Under the pieces are notes generated by a model. The model was given only the letters and a program-made list of their open reading frames with translations, was not told where the DNA came from and made no database searches. A stretch of 17,926 bases of DNA from Anaerolineales bacterium (GTDB lineage: Bacteria; Chloroflexota; Anaerolineae; Anaerolineales; Villigracilaceae): positions 1 through 17,926 of the forward strand of contig JAICRQ010000019.1 of assembly GCA_025966435.1 (NCBI GenBank), given 5' to 3'. A program made the position numbers and the translations under genes. Shown one piece after another: positions 6,611-15,509 of the stretch. Position 1 is the stretch's first letter, and each line of letters begins with the position of its first letter.

Positions 6611-8935
6611 ATGAAAACCTCCGCCTTGCCTGCTGTTAAGATTCTCGTTGTTGACGACCATCCCAACACGGCCGCGACCCTGGCGCGCGCCTTATCCGTG
6701 TTGGGTCCCAGAGTGGATATTTCCTCAGCGACCAGTGGTCCTCAGGCGCTCCAATCCGTAAATAATGGCGCGGTCGATATTCTGATCACAGACATGGTCA
6801 TGCCTGAAATGACCGGTCTGGAGCTGATCGAACGACTGCAAAGTCATCCGGCGGGGGGACCCACATTCTCGTTTTTGGTTACGGCGTATGAGGTCCCTGG
6901 GTTAAAGGTCAGCGCCCGGCGGTTGAAGGTCAAAGACGTCATCCTCAAACCAGTACACCCCGAACGGATTTGCCAGATCATCTCTAAGGCAATCGAGGAA
7001 ATGGACCATGCCCGGCCGGTGGTAGAAACTCCGCAAAGCCAACCATTCACGATCCTCATCGCCGATGACCAGCCCGACAATTTAAGACTTTTGTCTCGTT
7101 ATCTGGAACGCGAGGGATACAACTATATCGAGGCAATGGACGGGTTGGAGACTCTTGAACAGGTCCGTAACCACTTGCCCGATCTTGTGCTGCTCGACAT
7201 CAACATGCCGTTTAAGGACGGCTTTGCCGTGCTCGAAGAAATTCGTGCAGACCCTGCAACGGAGCATATTCCAGTCATTATTCTTACGGCTGCACGGCTG
7301 GACCCAAGGGAGGTTCAAGCTGGGCTGAATATGGGCGCAGATGATTACGTGACCAAGCCGTTCGATAAAAATGAGTTATTCGCACGCATCCGTACCAAAC
7401 TCCGGGTAAAACAAGCGGAAGACGCCATCCGCAGACGTAACCGCGAATTGAATTTACTGCCTGAGATCGGCAAGGAACTCAGCGCCAGGCTCAACCTGGA
7501 TGAGTTATCTGACTTGGTGCTACGGCGGACGGTTGAAACCTTGGGCGCCATAGTGGGGCACATTATCCTGTTAAATACGGCAAGCCCATTCCACAAGGAA
7601 TACCACATTCATACATCAGACCTTCCCGGATCAGAGATGAAGCTGCCGCCTCTAAACAATTTGGTGGAACATATCAAAATGAGCCGCGAGAGCGTTCTGA
7701 TTAAGGATACACGCAGCAATTCACACTGGCAGTTTCTGGCAGAGGAACCAGCTCGCTCCGTGGTCATTGCTCCTATGTTTGGGCGCTCAGCTTTGATCGG
7801 CCTGCTGGTACTTGTCCATGAACAGGCAGGCTATTTCAATATAGAACATCAACTATTACTACAGGCGATTGCCAGCCAGGCAGCGATCGCGGTGGAAAAT
7901 GCACGCCTATACTCCAACCTGGCGCAGCAGCAACAAAAATTGTCTGCCATCCTCCAAAGCGCGGCGGATGCCATCATGATGTTTGACCCGGACGGCTGTG
8001 TATCTATGCTAAACCCCGCGGCAGAGAAGCTGTTCCCCGAAGAGGAAGTAAAACTCGGTCTGCCCCTGGCGCGCAGCCGTGGATACGATTCCTTGATTAC
8101 GGTTTTAGATGAAACTTACATCTCGCGCGAAGGCATGATCAGGGAGATCCCATGGCCAGATCGCCGCATCTTCACCGGGCTCTTTACACCCATTACAGAA
8201 GGCGCTTGTGTTGTGATCCTGCACGACGTGACCCGTTTCAAGGAACTGGAAAAGGTCAAAGATGAATTCGTTGCTACCGCCTCACACGACCTAAGAAATC
8301 CGATTACCACCATCAGGGGGTACAGTCAGCTCATTAAACAAGCCGGTCCCATGAACGAATTCCAACTGGATTTTATTCAGCGTATTCAAAATGCCGCTGT
8401 CCACATGAGCGAATTAGTCGATAACATGCTGGATCTCACAAAAATGGATCTAGGTGTTGAGCTCAAGCGCGAAAGTATTGACATGGCATCCATGCTGGTG
8501 CAATTAGCAGACGAATTCAAGCCGCAGGCAAGCGCAAAGGAACAGACCCTTACTCTACAGCAAGCAAACTTGAGTTTCACTGTGGAAGGTGATGCATTGA
8601 AATTGGGTCAGGCATTAAGAAACCTTTTCAGCAATGCCATTAAGTACACGCCCAATGGGGGCAGCATCACCGTTGTCCTTGAACATGCATCCAACCGGAT
8701 GGATATCAAAATCAAAGATACCGGCTACGGCATTCCCGCTTTAGACCTGCCACACATCTTCAACCGCTTCTACCGGGTTAGAAATAACGGCCATGATGAG
8801 ATCCAGGGCAATGGACTAGGGCTGGCAATCGTGAAATCCATTGCCCAGCAGCACGGTGGCGATGTAACTGTGGAGAGTAGTTCTAGCGAAGGAACGTGCT
8901 TCACCTTTACTCTACCACTCGCTAGTGAACCATGA
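6611..8935 (+). CDS. Soluble hybrid histidine kinase, REC-REC-GAF-PAS-HisKA-HATPase
   Basis: This 774-residue kinase has no membrane segment. Domains in order are receiver 1 (about 10-125; D15/D16, acceptor D61 in ILITDMVMPEMTG, VILKP), receiver 2 (about 140-265; acceptor D196 in LLDINMPFKDG, DYVTKP) and GAF (about 290-440). Next come PAS (about 450-545; AILQSAADAIMMFDPDGCVS), HisKA with H559 in TASHDLRNPITTIRGYSQLI, and HATPase (NLFSNAIKYTPNGG, KDTGYGIP, GNGLGLAIV). Two N-terminal receivers mean its activity is probably set by phosphate received from other kinases, making it an integrator. ATG 6611 is chosen because it has AGGAG (6605-6609) and begins just before receiver 1. The spacing of 1 nt is unusually short, and an ATG at 6530 would add 27 residues of unlikely sequence. 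It is flanked on both sides by the repeated operator-like element. Confidence 0.92.
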   Translation: MKTSALPAVKILVVDDHPNTAATLARALSVLGPRVDISSATSGPQALQSVNNGAVDILITDMVMPEMTGLELIERLQSHPAGGPTFSFLVTAYEVPGLKVSARRLKVKDVILKPVHPERICQIISKAIEEMDHARPVVETPQSQPFTILIADDQPDNLRLLSRYLEREGYNYIEAMDGLETLEQVRNHLPDLVLLDINMPFKDGFAVLEEIRADPATEHIPVIILTAARLDPREVQAGLNMGADDYVTKPFDKNELFARIRTKLRVKQAEDAIRRRNRELNLLPEIGKELSARLNLDELSDLVLRRTVETLGAIVGHIILLNTASPFHKEYHIHTSDLPGSEMKLPPLNNLVEHIKMSRESVLIKDTRSNSHWQFLAEEPARSVVIAPMFGRSALIGLLVLVHEQAGYFNIEHQLLLQAIASQAAIAVENARLYSNLAQQQQKLSAILQSAADAIMMFDPDGCVSMLNPAAEKLFPEEEVKLGLPLARSRGYDSLITVLDETYISREGMIREIPWPDRRIFTGLFTPITEGACVVILHDVTRFKELEKVKDEFVATASHDLRNPITTIRGYSQLIKQAGPMNEFQLDFIQRIQNAAVHMSELVDNMLDLTKMDLGVELKRESIDMASMLVQLADEFKPQASAKEQTLTLQQANLSFTVEGDALKLGQALRNLFSNAIKYTPNGGSITVVLEHASNRMDIKIKDTGYGIPALDLPHIFNRFYRVRNNGHDEIQGNGLGLAIVKSIAQQHGGDVTVESSSSEGTCFTFTLPLASEP

Positions 8936-8940
8936 GCGTT

Positions 8941-8966
8941 ACAACTATTCCCAACTTTTCTATACT
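8941..8966 (+). promoter_or_regulatory. Second copy of the tandem repeat with adjoining TATACT
   Basis: ACAACTATTC (8941-8950, 8 of 10 matches) is followed directly by an exact CCAACTTTTC (8951-8960), repeating the element at 6543-6562. TATACT (8961-8966), 5 of 6 matches to a -10 box, abuts it, and there is no good -35, as in activator-dependent promoters. A further inverted match (8 of 10) lies at 9010-9019. It sits 120-145 bp before the sensor gene at 9086 and is the best candidate control site for the cluster that follows. Nothing else is seen in the 8967-9074 spacer. Confidence 0.45.
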
Positions 8967-9085
8967 TAATCCCAACGACCAGAATTGCTATTTCGCTGAA
9001 AATATGGCAGTAAAGTTGAAATTCTTCATTTTGAAAACATGAAAGGCAACGCAGCAGGGACGCTTGATGAAATTAAGGAATAAAC

Positions 9086-10402
9086 ATGATTAACAAACTT
9101 CGCTCATTTTTTACCCCCCCTGTCTTTGAGGATGAAGAGAAGACGCGTATCGCCGCGATCTTAAACGTGATTCTATACTCACTCATCCTACTATTGGTTC
9201 TGTTAGATCTGTCACTTGTATCCAGCAGCCTGTTCTCCGACCAGGCTGCGCCAGACCATTTCGTTTTTGTATTCGCCAGCGCAATCTTTGCAGGCTTGAT
9301 TATTTTGATGCGCCTGGGTTTTGTCAAGCAGGTCAGCTTGGTGCTCTCATTTGTAATTTCAGGAGTGATCACATTTTCCCTGTATCGCTCGGAGGATGGA
9401 ATGCTGTTATCTGTGGGCACAACAGGCTATTTCATTGCTGTGATTGTCGCCGGCTTGCTCTCCGGAGGTTGGTCTGCGTTACTTATTGCTCTGTTCAATG
9501 TATTGTCTCTTGGCACGCTAAATAGCTGGGCAAACCAGGGAACCATCTCTAGCCAGCCATTGCCTGAAAATTCACTGCTTACTCTCGGAGCGCTTTTTGC
9601 CTTATCGGCTTTGTTACTGGGTCTGGCGTTTCGTAGTATCCGCGAAGCGCTGGAAAAGGCGCGTCAGAACGAACTGGCGCACCTTAAAGCCAATCAGGAA
9701 CTAATCGAATTTCAAGCCACACTTGAACAACGTGTGGCCGATCGTACGAAAGCGCTGGCGACCTCCACAGAGGTGAGCCGTCGTTTGTCTACGATTCTGG
9801 ATCAAAAGCAGTTGGTGAACGAGGTGGTGGAACAGGTTCAATCTGCTTTCCATTACTATCATGCTCATATCTATCTGTTGGATGAATATGGCGAAGGGCT
9901 GATCATGGCAGGCGGCACCGGGGAAGCCGGACAAACCATGCTGGCGAACGGTCACAAGATCCCCACAGGTAAAGGTCTCGTAGGACGTGCTGCGGATACA
10001 AACATCGTTGTTCTGGTATCTGACACTTCATCCAGCCCGGATTGGCTGCCCAACCCGCTATTGCCTGAGACTAAATCGGAAGTCGCTGTGCCGATTTCAC
10101 TCGGGGATGAAGTGCTGGGTGTTTTGGATGTACAGCATAACGTGGCTGGCGAATTAAGCCAGGATGATGCTGACCTATTGCTATCTATTGCGAACCAGGT
10201 CGCTATCGCATTGCGGAACGCGCGTTCTTATACAGAAGTGCAGGCTCGGGCGGAGCGCGAAGCACTGATCGCTTCCATCGGTCAGAAGATCCAGAGCACA
10301 TCTACGGTGGAAAGCGCCTTGCAGGTTGCCATCCGTGAAGTGGGGCGCGCCGTCGGACAGGAAACCTTTGTACGCTTATACACGCAGCAGAGTGGAAAAT
10401 AA
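9086..10402 (+). CDS. Six-TM membrane GAF protein without output domain (paralogue 1)
   Basis: This 438-residue protein opens with a short amphipathic lead ([19 protein letters not shown]), then about six membrane segments (residues about 22-190), and a coiled linker (about 190-225) with [21 protein letters not shown] complete GAF domain (about 235-385) follows, with [40 protein letters not shown] and VLGVLDVQ. It ends in a helical tail ([19 protein letters not shown]). No kinase, cyclase, GGDEF or receiver domain follows, so it may be an accessory sensor that works through a partner, plausibly the kinase at 11759. The ATG at 9086 has AAGGAA (9075-9080) 5 nt upstream. The next gene is a same-length paralogue beginning 12 bp after its stop. 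The signal sensed is unknown. Confidence 0.85.
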   Translation: MINKLRSFFTPPVFEDEEKTRIAAILNVILYSLILLLVLLDLSLVSSSLFSDQAAPDHFVFVFASAIFAGLIILMRLGFVKQVSLVLSFVISGVITFSLYRSEDGMLLSVGTTGYFIAVIVAGLLSGGWSALLIALFNVLSLGTLNSWANQGTISSQPLPENSLLTLGALFALSALLLGLAFRSIREALEKARQNELAHLKANQELIEFQATLEQRVADRTKALATSTEVSRRLSTILDQKQLVNEVVEQVQSAFHYYHAHIYLLDEYGEGLIMAGGTGEAGQTMLANGHKIPTGKGLVGRAADTNIVVLVSDTSSSPDWLPNPLLPETKSEVAVPISLGDEVLGVLDVQHNVAGELSQDDADLLLSIANQVAIALRNARSYTEVQARAEREALIASIGQKIQSTSTVESALQVAIREVGRAVGQETFVRLYTQQSGK

Positions 10403-10408
10403 GTGAGG
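10403..10408 (+). promoter_or_regulatory. Shine-Dalgarno deciding the start of paralogue 2
   Basis: GTGAGG (10403-10408) lies directly after the preceding stop. It could be read as a GTG start, but it works better as a ribosome-binding site 6 nt before ATG 10415, which also makes the two paralogues equal in length and aligned from the first residue. Confidence 0.6.
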
Positions 10409-10414
10409 CTCAAA

Positions 10415-11731
10415 ATGTTGGAAAGAATTCGAAAACTTGTCGCTCCCCCTGTTTTTGAGAACGACGACAAAACACGCGAAGCAGCCTTATTGAACACAAT
10501 CTTGTGGTCTCAATTGGGTGTTTTAGCAGCCATCAATATACTGTTTGGCGCACTAATCCTCAGCGGTGTAGAAACTCCGCCAGATATGGCCATCAGTTTC
10601 ATTGCCGTTGCGATGTTCGCTGGAATGCTCGTAATGGTCCGTAAGGGTTTTGTTCGAGGCATTAGTTATGTACTTGCCTTCTCGATTACCGGGATCATTA
10701 TTTATTCTATTGCACAATCACCCACCGTTAACCCTTCCACGTTGAGTGGCTTACTGATCCCTGTGATGATGGCAGGCCTTTTCGCAGGTGGTCGTGGCAC
10801 AATTGTTGTAACCGCTGTAAACATACTCGCCTTGTCCAGCCTTGGATATTTCTATGAACAGGGCTGGGTAGTGTCGCCGCCGCTGGCAACTACTGATTTG
10901 ATCTCATTCGGAGCCATATCCACCACATCGGCGTTTCTCTTGGCACTGGCATCCCGGGGTATTCAGGATGCACTCGCGCGCGCGCGGCGCAACCAGCAGG
11001 AGCTCTCTGCATTCGCTCAATCGCTGGAACAACGCGTCGCAGACCGCACCAAAGCCTTAGCTACCTCCACGGAAGTGAGCCGCCGGCTCTCAACCATTTT
11101 GGATGAGAAGCAGTTGGTGAAGGAAGTCGTGGAGCAGGTGCAATCAGCCTTCAATTATTATCATGCTCATATTTATTTGCTTGATGAAGTGCGCGGCGAA
11201 CTACTAATGGCTGGTGGTACCGGAGAGGCAGGGCAGACTATGCTGGCACGGGGTCACAAGATCGCCGTAGGTAAAGGCCTGGTGGGACGCGCCGCCGAAA
11301 CGAATGGGCCTGTGTTGGTGCCCGACACTTTATCCAATTCAGATTGGATCCCTAACCCACTCCTGCCTGAGACCAAGTCGGAAGCTGCAATCCCGATCTC
11401 CATAGGCGCGCAGGTGCTGGGTGTCTTGGATGTACAGCACAATGTCACGGCTGGATTAAGTCAGGATGATGCAGACTTACTGCTATCCATAGCCAACCAG
11501 GTAGCCTTCGCGGTACGAAATGCTCGTTTATATACGGAAGCAGAGCGCCGCGCAGAACGTGAAAGCCTGATTTCCGCAATCGGTCAGAAAATTCAGAATA
11601 CATCCACGATAGAGAACGCATTGCAAGTTGCTGCCCGGGAATTGGGAAGCGCCCTCGGCACGCGCGACACTCGAGTAGTTTTGAAAGCTGGTACCTCGCC
11701 CAACAGTGGAACGCATAAATCGCCTCGATAA
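10415..11731 (+). CDS. Six-TM membrane GAF protein without output domain (paralogue 2)
   Basis: This 438-residue tandem paralogue of the preceding gene has the same architecture throughout. It has a PPVFEN lead matching PPVFED, about six membrane segments with diverged sequence, the coiled linker, and one GAF domain. From the linker [20 protein letters not shown] onward the two proteins are identical over long runs, while many third codon positions differ, which implies an old duplication kept by selection. Residues diverge mainly in the membrane part and in the GAF pocket loop ([10 protein letters not shown] against [10 protein letters not shown]), so ligand or partner preference may differ. 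It has no output domain. Start ATG 10415 is used (see the ribosome-binding site entry); GTG 10403 would add 4 residues. The kinase gene follows after 27 bp, consistent with an operon. Confidence 0.85.
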   Translation: MLERIRKLVAPPVFENDDKTREAALLNTILWSQLGVLAAINILFGALILSGVETPPDMAISFIAVAMFAGMLVMVRKGFVRGISYVLAFSITGIIIYSIAQSPTVNPSTLSGLLIPVMMAGLFAGGRGTIVVTAVNILALSSLGYFYEQGWVVSPPLATTDLISFGAISTTSAFLLALASRGIQDALARARRNQQELSAFAQSLEQRVADRTKALATSTEVSRRLSTILDEKQLVKEVVEQVQSAFNYYHAHIYLLDEVRGELLMAGGTGEAGQTMLARGHKIAVGKGLVGRAAETNGPVLVPDTLSNSDWIPNPLLPETKSEAAIPISIGAQVLGVLDVQHNVTAGLSQDDADLLLSIANQVAFAVRNARLYTEAERRAERESLISAIGQKIQNTSTIENALQVAARELGSALGTRDTRVVLKAGTSPNSGTHKSPR

Positions 11732-11741
11732 GCAAAGGCGA
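11720..11741 (+). repeat. Small inverted repeat over the stop codon of paralogue 2
   Basis: TCGCCT (11720-11725) and AGGCGA (11736-11741) form a 6-bp stem whose loop contains the TAA stop (11729-11731). It ends 3 nt before the AAGGAG of the kinase gene. Without a T-tract it is not a terminator. It could tune translation of the downstream gene or be chance. Confidence 0.25.
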
Positions 11742-11758
11742 ATGAAGGAGTTACGAAT

Positions 11759-14700
11759 ATGGCAAAGGCACAAACACCTCAGGATCATGAAGATGATGCC
11801 ATGAAAGATAAGATTCGAGGCAAATTCGAGAAGGTGTTCTCAAGTGAGGAGCCTCCTACGTATGCGAGCATACGCGAAGTGGAGGCAATGAAGAGTCGCA
11901 TCCAGGAGCTGGAAGAGAATCTTAGGCAGGAAGAAACAAAGGTTGCTCTAGCTGAAAGAGAGAAGTCTCAAAAGAGTGTTTACACCGTTCCATCGAAATC
12001 TTCTGCGCACAATGCTGCCAACCCTTCTAATTCCAGGGGGTGGTTTGCCAGGTTCTGGAGTTCGTTAACGGAACCACATTCAAGTATCACGGGAACCCGT
12101 GAACGAAATTCCGCGCGTCTTGCTGCGTCCTTCTTGTTTATTATCCTGCTACTGGAGCTTACAGGAGCGTTTGCTCGCGTTCCCCGTATTGGTCTGATCA
12201 GTGCATTGTCCGGGCAGATGATTTCAATCATCCCTACGCTGCTGGCTTATGTTCTCTCTCGGACAAGCTGGTACCGTGGGGCGATTTTCCTCTTCTCATT
12301 TTTCTTTGGTTCTCTAGCATATGTCACGATGGTCAGAAATGGGTCTGGTGCAGATATCAGCACGCTGATATTGGTATATGTGCCTCTCAGCCTGATCGTA
12401 GCCAGTACATTCCTTTCCTCGTGGGCTGTATTATTACTGGTTGGGCTAAACTTAGGAGCATTTTTCCTCACCACCAAGTTTGGCATTCAATACACCCCAG
12501 AAAATTTTGGCGCGCAGTCTGGCATTGTTATTACCATTGGAATGGTATTGATTTTGCTAGCCAACTTTCGCAAACGCAATGAACAGCAAACACTGCAGGA
12601 AATCAAAAACGTCAACGAAGAATTACAGCTGGCAAACACTGAATTGATAACGAGCCGGGAACAGCTGGAACAACGTGTTGCAGAACGCACACATGACCTC
12701 GAACTGGCGGCAGAAGTGGGACGTTATGTCTCTGAAAAAATAGGCGATCTAACCGGGATGCTTTCGCAATCGGTCGAGTTGATTCGCGCGAAATATAACC
12801 TTTATTACACACAGCTCTACCTGGTGGACACATCCGGACGTAGCCTGATCCTCCGCGCTGGCACGGGTGAAGTTGGCGCACAGTTATTGCGCCGTGGTCA
12901 TCGCCTCGAAATTTCATCTTCATCCTTGAACGGACGCGCGGCTTCCGGTCGCCAACCTATTCTGGTAGTAGATACCCAGGAGAGCGAATACTTTCTACCC
13001 AACCCTTTATTGCCGCTTACGCGTTCCGAATTAGCTGTCCCTTTGATCGTCAACGAGAAAGTGGTGGGTGTTTTGGACATGCAGAGTGATCACCCTGGCA
13101 CGTTCAAGGATACAAACCTGCCAGCCTTCGAAGCACTGGCTGGTCAGCTATCCATCGCGATTCAAAACGCATCCCTGTTTGCTGAAGCAGAAGTAGCTCG
13201 TGCCGAGGTAGAAGCGCGAACACAGCGGCAGACACAGGCAGGCTGGCAGGAGTTGCTCAATGCCGTCGAGCGTGGAGAAACAGTCGGCTATACTTTCGAT
13301 CAGAAGAATGTCTATTCGGTCGCTCCCGATTCCCCTCTCCAAGATGAACCAGCGCTCAGCATCCCCATCTCAATCACCGGCGCGGAGGTGGGTGTCATTG
13401 AGCTCGATGACGAAACGGACCGAGTTTGGTCCCCCACCGAAGCCGAAATCGCCCGGGCAACTGCAAGCGTTCTCGGGCAACACATCGACAACCTGCGCCT
13501 GCTGGCACAAGCAGAAGAATATCGTTCAAAAGCCGAGCAGGCAGCTCGCCGGTTAACTCGAGAAGGCTGGGAAGCTTTCCTTAAGACTCGCAAAGAATTA
13601 GAAAGCGGGTACCTGTATGACCTCAATCAGGTACGGTCGCTGACCGAAGATCATAATGGCAGTCATCCCGTTGTTGCGCAGCCAATCGTGGTCCAAACCG
13701 AAACCATGGGAGAACTAGCGGTAGTATCAGAAGCCGAAACGAGCCAGGAGACTGCAGAAATCATAGCGACGGTGGCAGCTCAGTTAAGTGACCACATCGA
13801 AAATCTGAGACTGCTCGAACAAACACAGGAGCGCTCCCTGGAACTCGAGGAGACAGAAACTTTCCTTAACTCAGTCATTGAGAGTCTGCCGAACATGCTC
13901 TTTGTAAAAGATGCGGAAGAGCTGCGCTTTGTACGGTGGAACAAGGCAGCGGAAGAAATCGTTGGCTTCTCGCAAGAACAGATGCTTGGTAAAAACGACT
14001 ATGACTTCTTCCCGAAAGAAGAGGCAGATTTCTTTACCTCGAAGGATCGACAGGTGTTGACAGAAGGAAAATCGATTGATATCGCGGAGGAAACGCTTGT
14101 CACACCCCACCGCGGTGCGCGATTAATGCACACCCGCAAGGCTCCTGTATACGGACTGGATGGCAAACCAAAATATTTGCTGGGGGTTGCCGAAGATATC
14201 ACCGAGCAGAAGAAAGCGGAAGCAGCCCTCGCACGCCGTGCAACAGAATTGGCAACAGTGGCACAAGTGAACGCAACGGCGTCGACAGTGCTCGACCCCG
14301 ATAAACTTCTGCAGGCTGTGGTCGATCTCACCAGGGAACGCTTCCAACTCTATCATGCTCACATCTATCTGACGAACGAATCGTGGAATACATTGCTTCT
14401 TGCAGCAGGAGCTGGCGAGGTCGGACGGCAAATGGTGTCTGACGGCTGGAACATCCCTATAGATCACGAACAGTCCATTGTGGCAAGAGCTGCCCGTAGT
14501 AAGCAGTCTGTGATTGCCAATGATTTAGTTCGCGATGCAAATTCCTCATTCCTGTCTCATCAGCTTCTGCCAGATACCCGATCGGAAATGGCGATTCCAA
14601 TGATCGTCGGTGATAGGGTACTGGGTGTGTTTGACGTGCAGTCAGATACGGTCAACTATTTTTCAGAAGAAGATGCCAACATTTTCTTAACTCTGGCTAC

Positions 14701-15508
14701 ACAGACCGCCATCGCTCTGCAAAATGCTCGCCTTTATGTAGAACAAGCGGCAACTCTTACACAGTTGCGCGAACTCGACAAATTGAAATCGTCCTTCCTC
14801 GCGAACATGTCTCATGAGCTGCGCACGCCGCTGAACTCGATCCTCGGCTTTACCGATGTGATGCTCGAAGGGTTGGATGGCGAACTCACTGAGTATATGA
14901 ACAACGATCTGCGCCTTGTCCAGAAAAACGGGCAACATCTCCTGCATCTCATCAACGATGTGCTGGATATGGCAAAGATCGAATCCGGACGCATGAACCT
15001 GCATCCCGAAACGTTCAGAGTCCATACCGTACTGGAAGAGGTCACTAGCATCACATCTACACTGGCTAATGAAAAGAACCTCTCGCTCGTGATCGACAAG
15101 GACTCCAATCAGGACATCGAAATCTATGCCGACAATACACGCCTGCGCCAGGTGATGATCAATCTCGTGAATAACTCAATCAAATTTACAGAAAAGGGTG
15201 AGATCAGCCTGTCTGTCAAATCAATCGACGGTGGACGCGTCCAAGTCACTGTGAAAGACACCGGTATCGGTATCCCGCCTGATAAACTTGACGCTATCTT
15301 CCAGGAGTTCACACAGGTAGATACATCCACCACACGTAAGGCCGGCGGAACAGGCCTGGGCTTACCCATCAGCCGCCGGTTGGTCGAAATGCACGGCGGG
15401 CGCTTGATGGCCTTCAGCACAGGGATCGAAGGCGAAGGCTCTACTTTCTTCGTAGAATTGCCGGTCGAAGCGCGCATCTCTGAAGTGATCGAAAAGCAGG
15501 AACGGTAA
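11759..15508 (+). CDS. Large membrane sensor histidine kinase, TM-GAF-GAF-like x2-PAS-GAF-HisKA-HATPase
   Basis: This is a 1249-residue kinase. A soluble N-terminal coiled coil (about 40-75) precedes about six membrane segments (about 117-272). Next are a coiled linker with EQRVAERTHDLE, GAF 1 (about 311-475; NPLLPLTRSELAVPLIVN), and two shortened GAF-like repeats (about 490-595 and 599-695) that share a GW start and end in HI(D/E)NLRLL. PAS (about 700-820; SVIESLPNMLFVKDAEELRF), GAF 2 (about 830-990; QLLPDTRSEMAIPMIVG), HisKA with H1019 in NMSHELRTPLNSILGFTDVM, and HATPase (NLVNNSIKFTEKG, KDTGIGIPPDKL, GGTGLGLPIS) follow. The front end resembles the two preceding sensor proteins, so the three may form heteromeric complexes. 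It lacks its own receiver, and three receivers follow, starting 1 nt after its stop. The ATG has AAGGAG 8 nt upstream. Confidence 0.93.
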   Translation: MAKAQTPQDHEDDAMKDKIRGKFEKVFSSEEPPTYASIREVEAMKSRIQELEENLRQEETKVALAEREKSQKSVYTVPSKSSAHNAANPSNSRGWFARFWSSLTEPHSSITGTRERNSARLAASFLFIILLLELTGAFARVPRIGLISALSGQMISIIPTLLAYVLSRTSWYRGAIFLFSFFFGSLAYVTMVRNGSGADISTLILVYVPLSLIVASTFLSSWAVLLLVGLNLGAFFLTTKFGIQYTPENFGAQSGIVITIGMVLILLANFRKRNEQQTLQEIKNVNEELQLANTELITSREQLEQRVAERTHDLELAAEVGRYVSEKIGDLTGMLSQSVELIRAKYNLYYTQLYLVDTSGRSLILRAGTGEVGAQLLRRGHRLEISSSSLNGRAASGRQPILVVDTQESEYFLPNPLLPLTRSELAVPLIVNEKVVGVLDMQSDHPGTFKDTNLPAFEALAGQLSIAIQNASLFAEAEVARAEVEARTQRQTQAGWQELLNAVERGETVGYTFDQKNVYSVAPDSPLQDEPALSIPISITGAEVGVIELDDETDRVWSPTEAEIARATASVLGQHIDNLRLLAQAEEYRSKAEQAARRLTREGWEAFLKTRKELESGYLYDLNQVRSLTEDHNGSHPVVAQPIVVQTETMGELAVVSEAETSQETAEIIATVAAQLSDHIENLRLLEQTQERSLELEETETFLNSVIESLPNMLFVKDAEELRFVRWNKAAEEIVGFSQEQMLGKNDYDFFPKEEADFFTSKDRQVLTEGKSIDIAEETLVTPHRGARLMHTRKAPVYGLDGKPKYLLGVAEDITEQKKAEAALARRATELATVAQVNATASTVLDPDKLLQAVVDLTRERFQLYHAHIYLTNESWNTLLLAAGAGEVGRQMVSDGWNIPIDHEQSIVARAARSKQSVIANDLVRDANSSFLSHQLLPDTRSEMAIPMIVGDRVLGVFDVQSDTVNYFSEEDANIFLTLATQTAIALQNARLYVEQAATLTQLRELDKLKSSFLANMSHELRTPLNSILGFTDVMLEGLDGELTEYMNNDLRLVQKNGQHLLHLINDVLDMAKIESGRMNLHPETFRVHTVLEEVTSITSTLANEKNLSLVIDKDSNQDIEIYADNTRLRQVMINLVNNSIKFTEKGEISLSVKSIDGGRVQVTVKDTGIGIPPDKLDAIFQEFTQVDTSTTRKAGGTGLGLPISRRLVEMHGGRLMAFSTGIEGEGSTFFVELPVEARISEVIEKQER

Positions 15509-15509
15509 A

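Noticed and set aside
9016..9044. TTGAAA-based sigma-70 promoter before 9086
   Set aside because: Neither TTGAAA (9016 or 9031) has an acceptable -10 box at 16-18 bp. The TATACT next to the direct repeats is the better candidate.
9086..11731. The two GAF proteins as truncated kinase pseudogenes
   Set aside because: Both end at the same relative position with the same helical tail, carry no frameshift or internal stop, show conserved protein with synonymous divergence, and have good ribosome-binding sites.
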